Positions 36,533 through 51,348 of a stretch of 64,000 nucleotides of DNA are shown piece by piece (within the stretch, counting starts at the first letter, position 1; every line of letters begins with the position of its first letter). The notes below the pieces were generated by a model. That model was not told where the DNA came from, made no database searches, and saw nothing but the letters and a program-made list of their open reading frames with translations. The translations under genes were made by a program, and so were the position numbers. The stretch lies in the NCBI RefSeq assembly GCF_902833055.1, contig NZ_CADFEJ010000015.1:1-64000 (forward strand). The letters run 5' to 3'. The stretch is from Burkholderia territorii. GTDB lineage: Bacteria; Pseudomonadota; Gammaproteobacteria; Burkholderiales; Burkholderiaceae.

Positions 36533-36588
36533 GCAACAAGCAGCGTGCGGTTTCGACAACGAACCGCACCGGCCCGTTCCCGCAATAG

Positions 36589-37839
<1,251 letters not shown>

Positions 37840-37968
37840 GGTTCCTCGGAAATATGCGCCCGGCGCAAGCCGGCGCAGGGCGGAACGGAGACTTGGGGCG
37901 CTGATCGAATGCAACTCGATGAGCGCCTTACCGTTTCATTTTTCCGGAATAGCAGATAAGGAAACACC

Positions 37969-38439
37969 GTGAATCTCAACGCAACTCTGTTTGCGCAAAT
38001 GGTCGTGTTCCTGGTCCTCGCGTGGTTCACGATGAAATTCGTGTGGCCGCCGTTGATCAACGCCCTCGACGAACGTTCGAAGAAGATCGCCGACGGCCTC
38101 GCCGCCGCGGAGAAGGGCAAGGCGGAACTCGACGCAGCGCACAAGCGCGTGGACCAGGAACTCGCGCAGGCCCGCAACGACGGCCAGCAGCGCATCGCCG
38201 ACGCCGAAAAGCGTGCACAGGCGGTCGCCGAGGAAATCAAGGCCAACGCCCAGGCTGAAGCCGCCCGCATCGTCGCCCAGGCGAAAGCGGAAGCAGAACA
38301 GCAAATCGTGAAGGCGCGCGAAGCGCTGCGTGGCGAAGTCGCCGCGCTGGCCGTGAAGGGCGCCGAGCAGATCCTGAAGCGCGAAGTCGATCAAACGGCC
38401 CACGCCCAACTGCTGAATCAACTGAAAGCCGAGCTCTGA
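37969..38439 (+). CDS. atpF: F0F1 ATP synthase subunit b
   Basis: The 156-residue protein has one N-terminal membrane helix ([26 protein letters not shown]) and a long charged coiled coil to residue 156, the peripheral stalk. It starts with GTG at 37969 after AAGGAAACACC. Length equals E. coli b (156). It is followed by atpH after 2 nt. Confidence 0.97.
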
Positions 38440-38441
38440 TC

Positions 38442-38981
38442 ATGGCCGAACTTGCAACCATCGCCCGCCCTTACGCAGAAGCGCTGTTCCGCGTGGCCGA
38501 GGGAGGTGACATCGCCGCCTGGTCCACGCTCGTGCAAGAGCTGGCCCAGGTTGCGCGTCTGCCGGAAGTGCTGTCGGTCGCGTCGAGCCCGAAGGTGACG
38601 CGCACGCAAGTGGCCGAGCTGCTGCTTGCTGCGGTGAAGTCGCCGCTCGCGGCCGGCGCTGAAGCGAAGAACTTCGTGCAGATGCTGGTCGACAATCATC
38701 GCATCGCGCTGCTGCCGGAAATCGCCGAGCAGTTCGAGGCGCTCAAGAACGAACGTGAAGGTGCAGCCGACGCCGAGATCGTGAGCGCGTTCCCGCTGAA
38801 CGGCGCGGATCTCGAAAGTCTCGTCGCTGGCCTCGAACGCAAGTTCAAGCGCAAGCTGAAGCCGACGGTCGAAGTCGATTCGTCGCTGATCGGCGGCGTG
38901 CGCGTGACGGTCGGCGACGAAGTGCTCGACACCTCGGTTCGCGCGCGCCTCGCATCGATGCAGGCTGCCTTGACCGCCTGA
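38442..38981 (+). CDS. atpH: F0F1 ATP synthase subunit delta
   Basis: The 179-residue protein begins [21 protein letters not shown], the conserved delta N-terminus. It has [19 protein letters not shown] in the middle and [29 protein letters not shown] at the C-terminus. It joins the top of the F1 head to the b stalk. Confidence 0.97.
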   Translation: MAELATIARPYAEALFRVAEGGDIAAWSTLVQELAQVARLPEVLSVASSPKVTRTQVAELLLAAVKSPLAAGAEAKNFVQMLVDNHRIALLPEIAEQFEALKNEREGAADAEIVSAFPLNGADLESLVAGLERKFKRKLKPTVEVDSSLIGGVRVTVGDEVLDTSVRARLASMQAALTA

Positions 38982-39025
38982 GCGCCACGCCGGCACGCAA
39001 CAGAATTGACTATCAGGAGCGAATA

Positions 39026-40567
39026 ATGCAACTCAATCCCTCTGAGATCAGCGAGCTGATCAAGAGCCGGATCCAGGGCCTTGAAGCGAGCGCAGACGTT
39101 CGCAACCAGGGCACCGTGATCTCCGTGACCGACGGTATCGTGCGCATCCACGGCCTGTCGGACGTGATGCAGGGCGAAATGCTCGAGTTTCCGGGCAACA
39201 CGTTCGGCCTCGCGCTGAACCTCGAGCGCGACTCGGTCGGCGCGGTGATTCTCGGCGAATACGAACACATCTCGGAAGGCGACGTCGTCAAGACGACGGG
39301 CCGCATTCTGGAAGTCCCGGTTGGTCCGGAACTCGTCGGCCGCGTGGTCGACGCGCTCGGCAACCCGATCGACGGCAAGGGCCCGGTCAACGCGAAGCTG
39401 ACCGACGCGATCGAAAAGATCGCCCCGGGCGTGATCTGGCGCAAGTCGGTGTCGCAGCCGGTGCAGACGGGCATCAAGTCGATCGACGCGATGGTGCCGA
39501 TCGGCCGTGGCCAGCGTGAGCTGATCATCGGCGACCGTCAGTGCGGCAAGACCGCGGTGGCGCTCGACGCGATCATCAACCAGAAGGGCAAGGACCTGAT
39601 CTGTATCTACGTCGCGATCGGCCAGAAGGCTTCGTCGATCATGAACGTGGTGCGCAAGCTCGAAGAAACGGGCGCGCTCGAATACACGATCGTCGTCGCC
39701 GCTTCGGCTTCGGACTCGGCTGCGATGCAGTACCTCGCACCGTACGCCGGCTGCACGATGGGCGAATACTTCCGCGATCGCGGCCAGGACGCGCTGATCA
39801 TCTATGACGACTTGACCAAGCAAGCCTGGGCATACCGTCAGATCTCGCTGCTGCTGCGCCGTCCGCCGGGCCGTGAAGCATATCCGGGCGACGTGTTCTA
39901 TCTGCACTCGCGTCTGCTCGAGCGCGCGGCTCGCGTGTCGGAAGAGTACGTCGAGAAGTTCACGAACGGCGAAGTGAAGGGCAAGAGCGGCTCGCTGACG
40001 GCACTGCCGGTCATCGAAACGCAGGCTGGCGACGTGACCGCGTTCGTTCCGACGAACGTGATCTCGATTACCGACGGCCAGATCTTCCTGGAAACCGACC
40101 TGTTCAACGCAGGCATCCGCCCGGCAATCAACGCCGGCGTGTCGGTGTCGCGAGTCGGTGGCGCCGCTCAGACGAAGGTCGTGAAGAAGCTGTCGGGCGG
40201 TATCCGTACCGACCTCGCGCAGTACCGTGAACTGGCGGCATTCGCGCAGTTCGCATCGGACCTCGACGAAGCGACCCGCAAGCAGCTCGAGCGCGGCCGC
40301 CGCGTGACGGAACTGCTGAAGCAGCCGCAGTACCAGCCGCTGCAGGTGTGGGAACTGGCCGTGTCGCTGTACGCCGCGAACAACGGCTACCTCGACGACC
40401 TCGACGTGAAGCAAGTGCTGTCGTTCGAGAAGGGCCTGCGCGACAACCTGAAGACCAGCCACGCTGACCTCATCAAGCGCATCGAAGACACCAAGGATCT
40501 CTCGAAGGACGACGAAGGCGCGCTGCGCGCGGCGATCGAATCCTTCAAGAAGTCGGGTGCCTATTGA
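39026..40567 (+). CDS. atpA: F0F1 ATP synthase subunit alpha
   Basis: The 513-residue subunit has the P-loop GDRQCGKTA (about 169-177), [17 protein letters not shown] and the catalytic-site arginine region. C-terminal landmarks are [13 protein letters not shown] and [19 protein letters not shown]. It carries the non-catalytic nucleotide site of the hexamer. It has AGGAGCG before the ATG. Confidence 0.99.
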   Translation: MQLNPSEISELIKSRIQGLEASADVRNQGTVISVTDGIVRIHGLSDVMQGEMLEFPGNTFGLALNLERDSVGAVILGEYEHISEGDVVKTTGRILEVPVGPELVGRVVDALGNPIDGKGPVNAKLTDAIEKIAPGVIWRKSVSQPVQTGIKSIDAMVPIGRGQRELIIGDRQCGKTAVALDAIINQKGKDLICIYVAIGQKASSIMNVVRKLEETGALEYTIVVAASASDSAAMQYLAPYAGCTMGEYFRDRGQDALIIYDDLTKQAWAYRQISLLLRRPPGREAYPGDVFYLHSRLLERAARVSEEYVEKFTNGEVKGKSGSLTALPVIETQAGDVTAFVPTNVISITDGQIFLETDLFNAGIRPAINAGVSVSRVGGAAQTKVVKKLSGGIRTDLAQYRELAAFAQFASDLDEATRKQLERGRRVTELLKQPQYQPLQVWELAVSLYAANNGYLDDLDVKQVLSFEKGLRDNLKTSHADLIKRIEDTKDLSKDDEGALRAAIESFKKSGAY

Positions 40568-40636
40568 TCCGCGAGTGACACACTGAGGCCGCGCGGGTGC
40601 TGATGCGCCCGCGCCGCTTCGGTCAAGGAGCAAGCT

Positions 40637-41512
40637 ATGGCTGGAATGAAGGAAATTCGCGGCAAGATCAAGAGCGTGCAGAACACGCGCAAGATCACGA
40701 AGGCGATGGAGATGGTGGCCGCATCGAAGATGCGCCGCGCGCAGGAACGCATGCGCGCCGCTCGTCCGTACGCGGACAAGGTCCGTGCCATCGCCGCGCA
40801 CATGAGCCGCGCGAACCCGGAGTACCGCCACCCGTTCATGGTGGCAAACGACGGCGCGAAGACGGCCGGCATCATCCTCGTCACGACGGACAAGGGTCTT
40901 TGCGGCGGTCTGAACACCAACGTGCTGCGTGCGACGGTGCAGAAGTTCAAGGAGCTGGAAGAGAAGGGCCAGAAGGTCGAAGCCACCGCGATCGGCGGCA
41001 AGGGCCTCGGGTTCCTGAACCGCTTCGGCGCGAAGGTGATGTCGCAGGTCGTGCACCTCGGCGACACCCCGCATCTGGACAAGCTGATCGGCGCCGTGAA
41101 GACGCAGCTCGATCTGTACTCGGAAGGCAAGCTGTCGGCGGTCTATATCGCTTACACGCGCTTCGTCAACACGATGAAGCAGGAAGCCGTGATCGAGCAG
41201 CTGCTGCCGCTGTCGTCGGACCACTTCGATGCCGATGACGGTACGCCGGCCACGTCGTGGGACTACATCTACGAGCCGGACGCGCAGGCAGTCGTCGACG
41301 AACTGCTCGTGCGTTACGTCGAGGCGCTGGTGTACCAGGCCGTCGCGGAGAACATGGCGTCCGAGCAATCGGCGCGGATGGTCGCGATGAAGGCCGCGTC
41401 CGACAACGCGAAGACGGTGATCAGCGAACTGCAGCTCGTATACAACAAGAGCCGCCAGGCCGCGATTACGAAAGAACTGTCGGAGATCGTCGGCGGCGCA
41501 GCCGCTGTTTAA
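40637..41512 (+). CDS. atpG: F0F1 ATP synthase subunit gamma
   Basis: The 291-residue central stalk subunit begins with the long coiled coil [35 protein letters not shown]. It has [12 protein letters not shown] in the middle and ends in [21 protein letters not shown] with [22 protein letters not shown]. It rotates inside alpha3-beta3. It is preceded by TCAAGGAGCAAGC. Confidence 0.98.
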   Translation: MAGMKEIRGKIKSVQNTRKITKAMEMVAASKMRRAQERMRAARPYADKVRAIAAHMSRANPEYRHPFMVANDGAKTAGIILVTTDKGLCGGLNTNVLRATVQKFKELEEKGQKVEATAIGGKGLGFLNRFGAKVMSQVVHLGDTPHLDKLIGAVKTQLDLYSEGKLSAVYIAYTRFVNTMKQEAVIEQLLPLSSDHFDADDGTPATSWDYIYEPDAQAVVDELLVRYVEALVYQAVAENMASEQSARMVAMKAASDNAKTVISELQLVYNKSRQAAITKELSEIVGGAAAV

Positions 41513-42973
<1,461 letters not shown>

Positions 42974-43091
42974 GGCTTGAGTGAGTCGCAAGCCGGCGTG
43001 CGCCGGCCGGAGCTGCAGTCAGCGATGACTTCATTCCGGCCGCCCGCGCCGGCCGCAATACGCTCAACCCGTGGATGAGATTGGAGTCGAT

Positions 43092-43517
43092 ATGGCAACC
43101 ATCAAAGTAGACGTCGTCAGCGCGGAAGAGCAGATCTTCTCGGGCGAGGCGAAATTCGTCGCGCTGCCGGGCGAAACGGGTGAGCTGGGCATTCTGCCGG
43201 GCCACACGCCGCTCATCACCCGGATTCGTCCGGGTGCGGTGCGCATCGAAGTCGAGGGCGGCAACGACGAATTCGTGTTCGTCGCAGGCGGCATTCTCGA
43301 AGTGCAGCCGGGCGCCGTGACGGTGCTCGCCGATACCGCGATCCGCGGCAAGGACCTCGACGCGGCGAAAGCCGAGGAAGCGCGCAAGCGTGCCGAGGAA
43401 ACGCTGCAGAACGCGAAGTCGGACCTCGACCTCGCAAAGGCGCAATCCGAGCTCGCGACCGCGATGGCGCAGCTCGAGGCGATCCAGCGTCTGGCGAAGA
43501 TTCGCAGCCGGCACTGA
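43092..43517 (+). CDS. atpC: F0F1 ATP synthase subunit epsilon
   Basis: The 141-residue subunit has the N-terminal beta-sandwich ([39 protein letters not shown]) and the C-terminal helical pair ([36 protein letters not shown]) that can inhibit ATP hydrolysis. The start at 43092 (MATIKVD) is preferred to an in-frame ATG at 43071. It is the last gene of the operon. Confidence 0.97.
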   Translation: MATIKVDVVSAEEQIFSGEAKFVALPGETGELGILPGHTPLITRIRPGAVRIEVEGGNDEFVFVAGGILEVQPGAVTVLADTAIRGKDLDAAKAEEARKRAEETLQNAKSDLDLAKAQSELATAMAQLEAIQRLAKIRSRH

Positions 43518-43542
43518 GCCGCGCGCGCGTATCCCGCGAAAG

Positions 43543-43568
43543 AAAGCAGCCTTCGGGCTGCTTTTTTT
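43543..43568 (+). terminator. Rho-independent terminator of the atp operon
   Basis: Arms AAAGCAGCC (43543-43551) and GGCTGCTTT (43556-43564) with a UUCG tetraloop are followed by a T-run, 25 nt after the atpC stop. Confidence 0.92.
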
Positions 43569-43774
43569 CGTCCGTCGTATTCGTCTGTTTCTTGCGGCCA
43601 CGAATCCGTATCGTCCGGTCGTGCAATTTCATCCGCCCGCCGCGATTTGATGTCAGAGTGGCGTCAGCAGCACGCGGCATCATCGGCGAACAGGCAGTCC
43701 GCCGCGATCGTGGCGGAGCCGGCGCGCGTCGGCCGCGTGCCAGGCCGATCAGACAAAAACGGACGGAGACATCG

Positions 43775-45502
43775 ATGGCAGCAGACCTTGGCAAGGGGGC
43801 GCTGATCGCGCCCGAAAACGGACTGTCGTACGTGCGCGGCGCGACCGACGTGCCGTTATCCGACGCGACGATCAGCCGGTTCCTGCTCGACACGGCGGCC
43901 CGCTTTCCCGAGCGTCCGGCTGTCGTGTTCCGCGAGCAGGGCATTCGCTGGGACTGGCGCACGTTCGCGCACGAGATCGACGTGCTCGCCGCGGGCCTCG
44001 CCGCGCTCGGGATCGTGAAGGGCGACTGCGTCGGCATCTGGTCGCCGAACCGCAGCGAATGGCTGCTCACGCAGTTCGCGACCGCGCGCATCGGCGCCAT
44101 CCTCGTCAACATCAACCCGGCCTACCGGCTCGCGGAGCTCGAATACGCGCTGAACAAGGTCGGCTGCAAGGCCGTGATCGCGGCCGAGCGCTTCAAGACG
44201 TCCGCGTACGTCGAGATGCTGCAGGCCATCGCGCCGGAGCTCGCGAGCGCGACACCGGGCGACCTGCACGCGGCGCGCGTGCCGAGCCTGCGCACGGTCG
44301 TGTCGATGGGCGACGTCGCGCCGGCCGGCATGTTCCGCTTCGCGGACGTGATGGCGCGCGGCCGCGACACGCTCGATGTCGCGCGGCTCGACGCGATCGG
44401 CGCGACGCTCGCGGCCAGCGATCCGATCAATATCCAGTTCACCAGCGGCACGACCGGCAGCCCGAAGGGCGCGACGCTCACGCACCGCAACGTCGTCAAC
44501 AACGCGCGCTCGATCGCGATGGCGATGCGGTTCAGCGAGCAGGATTCGCTTTGCATCCCGGTGCCGCTGTATCACTGCTTCGGGATGGTGCTCGCCGTGC
44601 TCGCATGCGTGTCGAAGGGTGCGGCGATGGTCTTCCCCGGCGAGGCGTTCGATCCGGTCGCGACGCTCGCGGCCGTCGCCGAGGAACGCTGCACCGCGTT
44701 GCACGGCGTGCCGACGATGTTCATCGCGGAACTCGATCATCCGGACTTCGCGAAATTCGACCTGTCGACGCTGCGCACCGGGATCATGGCAGGCTCGCCG
44801 TGCCCGATCGAGACGATGAAGCGCGTCGTGTCGCAGATGCATTTGTCCGAGATCACGATCGCGTACGGGATGACGGAGACGAGCCCCGTGTCGTTCCAGA
44901 GCTCGACCGACGACCCGCTCGAGAAGCGCACGACGACGGTCGGCCGCATCCAGCCGCACCTGGAGGTGAAGATCGTCGACCCGAACGGCGAGATCGTGCC
45001 GGTCGGCGCGACGGGCGAGCTGTGCACGAAGGGTTATTCGGTGATGCTCGGCTACTGGGACGACGATGCGAAGACGCGCGAGGTGCTGGTCGACGGGTGG
45101 ATGCATACGGGCGACCTCGCGACGCTCGACGCCGACGGCTACTGCAACATCGTCGGCCGGCTGAAGGACATGGTGATTCGCGGCGGCGAGAACGTGTATC
45201 CGCGCGAGATCGAGGAATTCCTGTTCAGGCATCCGAAGATTCAGAGTGCGCAGGTGTTCGGCGTGCCCGATGCGAAATACGGCGAGGAGCTGTGCGCGTG
45301 GATCGTGCTGCGCGCGGGCGAGCAGATGACGGAGGACGACGTGCGCGCGTTCTGCAACGGCCAGATCGCGCACTACAAGATTCCGCGCTACATTCGCTTC
45401 GTCGACGAGTTGCCGATGACCGTGACCGGCAAGGTGCAGAAGTTCGTGATGCGCGAACGGATGATCGAGGAACTGAAGCTCGCCGTGCAGAAGACCGCGT
45501 GA
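43775..45502 (+). CDS. AMP-binding acyl-CoA synthetase (ACSF2/FadD-like)
   Basis: The 575-residue adenylate-forming enzyme has the AMP-binding P-loop [16 protein letters not shown] (about 222-237), [12 protein letters not shown], and [40 protein letters not shown]. The catalytic Lys is in VTGKVQKF near the C-terminus. It activates a fatty or related carboxylic acid with ATP and CoA. The ATG at 43775 has GGAG upstream; a longer frame from 43592 is not supported. It is monocistronic after the atp terminator. Confidence 0.92.
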   Translation: MAADLGKGALIAPENGLSYVRGATDVPLSDATISRFLLDTAARFPERPAVVFREQGIRWDWRTFAHEIDVLAAGLAALGIVKGDCVGIWSPNRSEWLLTQFATARIGAILVNINPAYRLAELEYALNKVGCKAVIAAERFKTSAYVEMLQAIAPELASATPGDLHAARVPSLRTVVSMGDVAPAGMFRFADVMARGRDTLDVARLDAIGATLAASDPINIQFTSGTTGSPKGATLTHRNVVNNARSIAMAMRFSEQDSLCIPVPLYHCFGMVLAVLACVSKGAAMVFPGEAFDPVATLAAVAEERCTALHGVPTMFIAELDHPDFAKFDLSTLRTGIMAGSPCPIETMKRVVSQMHLSEITIAYGMTETSPVSFQSSTDDPLEKRTTTVGRIQPHLEVKIVDPNGEIVPVGATGELCTKGYSVMLGYWDDDAKTREVLVDGWMHTGDLATLDADGYCNIVGRLKDMVIRGGENVYPREIEEFLFRHPKIQSAQVFGVPDAKYGEELCAWIVLRAGEQMTEDDVRAFCNGQIAHYKIPRYIRFVDELPMTVTGKVQKFVMRERMIEELKLAVQKTA

Positions 45503-45560
45503 GCGGTGCGGCGGCGGGACAAACGCGGTGGCCTGCGGGCCGCTGCGTTTTCGATGGACG

Positions 45561-45586
45561 AAAAAAAGCGGGCTTATTAGCCCGCT
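45561..45586 (-). terminator. Minus-strand intrinsic terminator
   Basis: Arms AGCGGGCT (45567-45574) and AGCCCGCT (45579-45586) with a 4-nt loop are followed, in the minus direction, by a run of T (complement of the A-run 45561-45567). It ends a transcript coming from the right: either a long 3' tail of the PheC-like gene (600 nt away) or an unannotated minus-strand RNA at 45590-45800. Confidence 0.7.
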
Positions 45587-45626
45587 AAAAACCACACGCT
45601 ACGGGGTTAGCGCGAGGAGACCAAAG

Positions 45627-45698
45627 ATGAAACCGAGTCCGGCGGGGGCCGGAAACGACTCCAACAGGGATGCCCCTCGGAAGGGCTTCGGTACGTGA
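45627..45698 (+). CDS. Possible 23-residue peptide ORF
   Basis: An ATG at 45627 follows GCGAGGAGACCAAAG, a near-ideal ribosome site, and encodes MKPSPAGAGNDSNRDAPRKG then FGT. It overlaps the start of the next small ORF by 29 nt. No family is assigned. It is either a true leader-type peptide or chance within a structured RNA. Confidence 0.25.
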   Translation: MKPSPAGAGNDSNRDAPRKGFGT

Positions 45699-45840
45699 CC
45701 GACTGGCTCGCAGCGCTTCGCGTCCGCTCACACTTGGCACACGAGACCGCATCCGTGTTGAAACCGTTGAGGCCATTGTGGGCGAATTAATCACCCGTCG
45801 CGGTAACAAAGTGTTTCAGGTTGTAACGCCCGCCAGATAA
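45670..45840 (+). CDS. Possible 56-residue small protein ORF
   Basis: An ATG at 45670 lies inside the preceding 23-codon ORF in another frame. The product ends in VETVEAIVGELITRRGNK followed by VFQVVTPAR, which looks more protein-like than random high-GC translation. There is no separate ribosome site, so translational coupling would be required. A minus-strand 74-codon frame overlaps it. The function is unknown and its reality uncertain. Confidence 0.3.
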   Translation: MPLGRASVRDRLARSASRPLTLGTRDRIRVETVEAIVGELITRRGNKVFQVVTPAR

Positions 45841-46193
45841 GGCTTTCCGGGATTTTTTGCTGTTTTCGGGGTCCTGAAAAAGGTCATATTTACCCATCTG
45901 TTCCGCAGAGTTTTCATCGGGTGCGCATAACGCGTTTTTCATGCGTATCGACGCCGATGAATTGCCGATTTGCACGCCGGAATGTGCATCGTTCGGCAGA
46001 TGGCGCGTATGGCGATTCATTCGTCGGAAAGATTTTGAAACGTGATGGGCACCCGCGATAGTCGGCCATTCGGCCGGTTTTCGCGATTTCACGCCGGCCG
46101 GACGCATCGCCAAGGTGTAACGGCGGGGCGCCGGCTCGCGTCGGCAACCGGGGCCATGTCGTTATCGGCCGCCGGTTGCGCGTTCGCTCGTGC

Positions 46194-47000
46194 TTACTTC
46201 AGCCACTTGTCGGAGATCGCCTGGTATTCGCCGGACGATAGCGCCAGGTGCAGCCATTGTTCGACGTATTGCTGGAAAACGACGTCGCCGCGCGGCACCA
46301 TGTACGCCTTTTCGCCGAACTGGAACGGCTTGTCGGGATGCACCGAGCACAGGCCCGGATTCAGCTTTTGCTGCAGCAGCGTCTCGGATGCATCCGTCAC
46401 CATCACGTCGGCCTTGCCCGCGAGGATCTGCTTGAAGATCGTCACGTTGTCCGGATAGACGCTCACGTTCGCATGCGTGAAGAACTGCTTCGCGAAGCGC
46501 TCGTTGGTGCCGCCGGGGTTGACGATCACGCGCGTCTCGGGCCGGTCGATCTGCGCGACGGTCTGATATTTGTCGGCGTCCGCGCAGCGCACGATCGGCG
46601 TCTTGCCGTCGACCACGTACGGCTGCGTGAAGAACACGCGCTTCTGGCGCTCGAGCGTCGTCGACACGCCGCCCACCGCGACATCGCACTTCGCGACGAA
46701 GTCGTTGGTGAGGTTCGACCAGCTCGTCTTCACGAACTCGGCCTTCACGCCGAGCGATTTCGCGAGCGATTCGGCCATGTCGATGTCGATGCCCTCGAAG
46801 CGGCCGTCCGTCCGGTAGTACGAATACGGCTTGTAGTCGCCCGTCGTGCACAGGCGCAGCGTGCCGCGCGCGACCACGTCGTCGAGCCGCGAGCCGGCCG
46901 CCGCGGTCGGGGCAGCCGTCGTGGGCGTACCCTGCGCTTGCGCGGCGGCGCAGCAGAGCATGGCTGCGGTGAGCGTGGCCAGCGTGGCGAATGTCTTCAT
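46194..47000 (-). CDS. pheC: PheC-like periplasmic cyclohexadienyl dehydratase (binding-protein fold)
   Basis: The 268-residue precursor has a signal peptide (MKTFATLATLTAAMLCCAAAQA). From RLDDVVARGTLRLCTTGDYKPYSY onwards it follows Pseudomonas PheC closely: TSWSNL with Trp94, DGKTPI with Lys133, NPGGTNERFA, PDNVTIF and KADVMVTDASETLL with Glu206. Glu206 is the position of the catalytic glutamate of cyclohexadienyl dehydratase. The enzyme converts prephenate to phenylpyruvate and arogenate to phenylalanine in the periplasm. No permease or ATPase gene is adjacent, which supports an enzyme over a transporter component. AAGGAGGAG precedes the ATG. An amino-acid-binding protein is the alternative. 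Confidence 0.8.
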   Translation of the reverse strand: MKTFATLATLTAAMLCCAAAQAQGTPTTAAPTAAAGSRLDDVVARGTLRLCTTGDYKPYSYYRTDGRFEGIDIDMAESLAKSLGVKAEFVKTSWSNLTNDFVAKCDVAVGGVSTTLERQKRVFFTQPYVVDGKTPIVRCADADKYQTVAQIDRPETRVIVNPGGTNERFAKQFFTHANVSVYPDNVTIFKQILAGKADVMVTDASETLLQQKLNPGLCSVHPDKPFQFGEKAYMVPRGDVVFQQYVEQWLHLALSSGEYQAISDKWLK

Positions 47001-47149
47001 CGGTCTCCTCCTTCGTTCGGTTCGATATCAGCGTCCGATCATAACGGAGCCATCGCGCGCGTCATATGGCCGCCATCGCATCGGCATACGCAGCCGCGCG
47101 GCCGCGCTCCGGTAAAATGCCGCTTTGCCTTCGCATCGTCGCTCCTACC

Positions 47150-48244
47150 GTGGCCCATACCCTGCTCAACGACACCTTCCTGCGTGCGCTTCTGCGCGAG
47201 CCGACCGACTACACGCCGATCTGGCTGATGCGCCAGGCCGGCCGCTATCTGCCCGAGTACAACGCGACGCGCGCGCGCGCCGGCAGCTTCCTCGGTCTCG
47301 CGAAGAATCCCGACTACGCGACGGAAGTGACGCTGCAGCCGCTCGAGCGCTTCCCGCTCGATGCCGCGATCCTTTTCTCGGACATCCTGACGATTCCCGA
47401 CGCGATGGGTCTTGGCCTCGACTTCCAGGTCGGCGAAGGGCCGAAGTTCGCGCATCCGGTGCGCACGGAAGCCGACGTCGCGAAGCTCGCGGTGCCGGAC
47501 ATCGAGGAAACGCTCGGCTACGTGACGGGCGCCGTGCGCGAAATCCGTCGCGCGCTGACCGACGGCCAGGGCCGCCAGCGCGTGCCGCTGATTGGCTTCT
47601 CGGGCAGCCCGTGGACGCTCGCGTGCTACATGGTCGAAGGCGGCGGGTCGGACGATTTCCGCACGGTGAAGTCGATGGCGTATTCGCGCCCCGACTTGAT
47701 GCACCGGATCCTCGACGTGAACGCGCAGGCCGTGGCCGCGTACCTGAACGCGCAGATCGAAGCCGGCGCGCAAGCCGTGATGATCTTCGATACGTGGGGC
47801 GGCGCGCTGGCCGACGGCGCGTACCAGCGCTTCTCGCTCGACTACATTCGTCGCGTGGTCGCGCAGCTGAAGCGCGAGCACGACGGCGAGCGCGTGCCGG
47901 TGATCACGTTCACGAAGGGCGGCGGCCTGTGGCTCGAGGAAATCGCGGCGACCGGCGTCGACGCGGTCGGCCTCGACTGGACGGTCAATCTCGGCGCCGC
48001 GCGCGAACGCGTGGCCGGGCAAGTCGCGCTGCAGGGCAACCTCGATCCGACGATCCTGTTTGCACCGCCGGCCGCGGTGCGCGAACAGGCGCGCGCGGTG
48101 CTCGACAGCTACGGCAATCATCCGGGGCACGTATTCAACCTCGGCCACGGCATTTCGCAGTTCACGTCGCCGGACCACGTTGCCGAACTCGTCGACGAAG
48201 TGCACACCCACAGCCGCAGGATCCGTAGCGGAGCGGCGGGCTGA
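47150..48244 (+). CDS. hemE: Uroporphyrinogen III decarboxylase
   Basis: The 364-residue enzyme has the signatures [15 protein letters not shown] (about 24-38, with the substrate arginine), [14 protein letters not shown] (catalytic Asp), [19 protein letters not shown] and [12 protein letters not shown]. It removes four acetate carboxyls of uroporphyrinogen III in heme synthesis. A GTG start at 47150 gives the standard N-terminus; the ATG at 47117 lies in a TAAAAT -10-like element (47113-47118), so it is more likely promoter than coding. It is followed by a DnaA-box-containing gap and priA, resembling the hemE-linked origin of Caulobacter. Confidence 0.97.
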   Translation: MAHTLLNDTFLRALLREPTDYTPIWLMRQAGRYLPEYNATRARAGSFLGLAKNPDYATEVTLQPLERFPLDAAILFSDILTIPDAMGLGLDFQVGEGPKFAHPVRTEADVAKLAVPDIEETLGYVTGAVREIRRALTDGQGRQRVPLIGFSGSPWTLACYMVEGGGSDDFRTVKSMAYSRPDLMHRILDVNAQAVAAYLNAQIEAGAQAVMIFDTWGGALADGAYQRFSLDYIRRVVAQLKREHDGERVPVITFTKGGGLWLEEIAATGVDAVGLDWTVNLGAARERVAGQVALQGNLDPTILFAPPAAVREQARAVLDSYGNHPGHVFNLGHGISQFTSPDHVAELVDEVHTHSRRIRSGAAG

Positions 48245-48692
48245 GCGCAAGTGCCGTCATGCTGCACTGCGGGGTGGCCGCGTTTCGCTGCCGATACTAA
48301 ACAGGACGCAACCCCGCACCGGATGCCGATTCAAGGCTTGTCAAGACTTGACTTATACACATTTTCCACGTTGCAGCGCGGTAGAGCCCCGTATCGGTCG
48401 AATTGTCTCGCTATGGTTCCGTAATTTGAATAGCAGCCTTATGGAATAAGGCTTCGCGGGGCGCGGCCGACGGCGCCCGAAAACGGCGGAAAGCACGGCC
48501 CCGCGCGCTTCGCGGCTGTTGAGCGCCGAGTTCTCAACAAAGTTATCCACAGGCTGGTCAGGGTATACGGCGATTCCTAATGCGAATCCAAAACTTAGCG
48601 CCGAATCTGAAGTTTTACTTTAAGTTCGCCACCGTGGCGCGGGCCCGGGTGCAAGCCGCCGGTGCGCCTCGCGCTGTCGCCGGAGCGCGGTG
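48245..48692. other. hemE-priA intergenic region with DnaA-box cluster C
   Basis: This 448-bp gap has TTATACACA (48353-48361, a full match to TTATNCACA), an adjacent 7/9 box TTTTCCACG (48362-48370), and a perfect TTATCCACA (48543-48551). An AT-richer stretch with GTAATTTGAATAGCAG (about 48420-48450) lies between them. A further perfect box sits inside priA (49277-49285, minus sense). No gene was found. Confidence 0.5.
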
Positions 48693-50954
<2,262 letters not shown>

Positions 50955-51091
50955 GCGCGGCGTGCGCGGCCGCCGTGCCGCACGCCGATGACCCAGAGCC
51001 ACCCCGGAGCCACCCGGATCCGCCGACCACCTGCGCGATCCTTCCTGTCGATCGGTTCGACACCGCCCGCACGACCTTCCGCTACGCACAG

Positions 51092-51268
51092 TGCAACCCG
51101 CTTTTCCCCTCGGTGGTGCACGCCGAGGGCTACCCACGCGCGTCAACTTGCCCCGCTCAGGGAAAACACCGATCAGCGGACCACGGGCAACCCCTAGGTT
51201 GCAACCTCATAAGTAGCTGATTATATTGAATAACTTGAGGGTGCAACCAATCCGTCAATTTGGTTGCA
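51092..51268. promoter_or_regulatory. Predicted PutA operators (GTTGCA half-sites)
   Basis: Copies of GTTGCA or its complement TGCAAC occur at 51092-51097, 51198-51203 and 51200-51205 (overlapping in palindrome GGTTGCAACC, 51197-51206), 51242-51247 and 51263-51268. GTTGCA is the known consensus for the ribbon-helix-helix domain of enterobacterial PutA. Five copies in 180 bp, one over the -35, suggest autorepression in the absence of proline. Confidence 0.65.
51199..51227 (+). promoter_or_regulatory. putA promoter
   Basis: TTGCAA (51199-51204) and TATATT (51222-51227) with a 17-nt spacer predict a start at about 51234. The -35 is part of the GGTTGCAACC palindrome. Confidence 0.7.
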
Positions 51269-51275
51269 CCTTTTT
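51240..51275 (+). terminator. Terminator-like hairpin in the putA leader
   Basis: An 11-bp stem (51240-51250 with 51260-51270, GGTGCAACCAA/TTGGTTGCACC) with a 9-nt loop is followed by TTTTT. It starts only about 6 nt after the predicted transcription start, and each arm contains a PutA half-site. Possible attenuator, or two operators placed as an inverted repeat. Confidence 0.55.
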
Positions 51276-51348
51276 ATTGCGTGCCGTAGGATTTCGCGCA
51301 TCCTCTCACACCACATTGGCCGGGCTCGCACCGGCGCACGAACCCACC

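Larger units (their letters stand above)
45503..46193. other. 691-bp region of lower GC with minus-strand terminator and small overlapping ORFs
   Basis: This region lies between the acyl-CoA synthetase and the PheC-like gene (convergent). It contains a minus-strand terminator (45561-45586), two overlapping small ORFs (45627-45698 and 45670-45840) and several hairpins. About 200 bp after 45840 are clearly AT-richer than the surroundings. It looks like an insertion or remnant; no known gene is recognised with confidence. Confidence 0.5.
50955..51348. other. priA-putA intergenic region
   Basis: This 394-bp gap has the putA promoter, predicted PutA half-sites and a leader hairpin (see the separate entries). 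Its first part contains a hairpin CCCTCGG (51107-51113) with CCGAGGG (51123-51129) of unknown role. No gene was found. Confidence 0.6.

Noticed and set aside
45585-45809. A 74-codon minus-strand frame ending just before the terminator
   Set aside because: Overlaps the + strand small ORFs and hairpins; no ribosome site. Kept only as part of the unexplained 45.6-45.8 kb patch.
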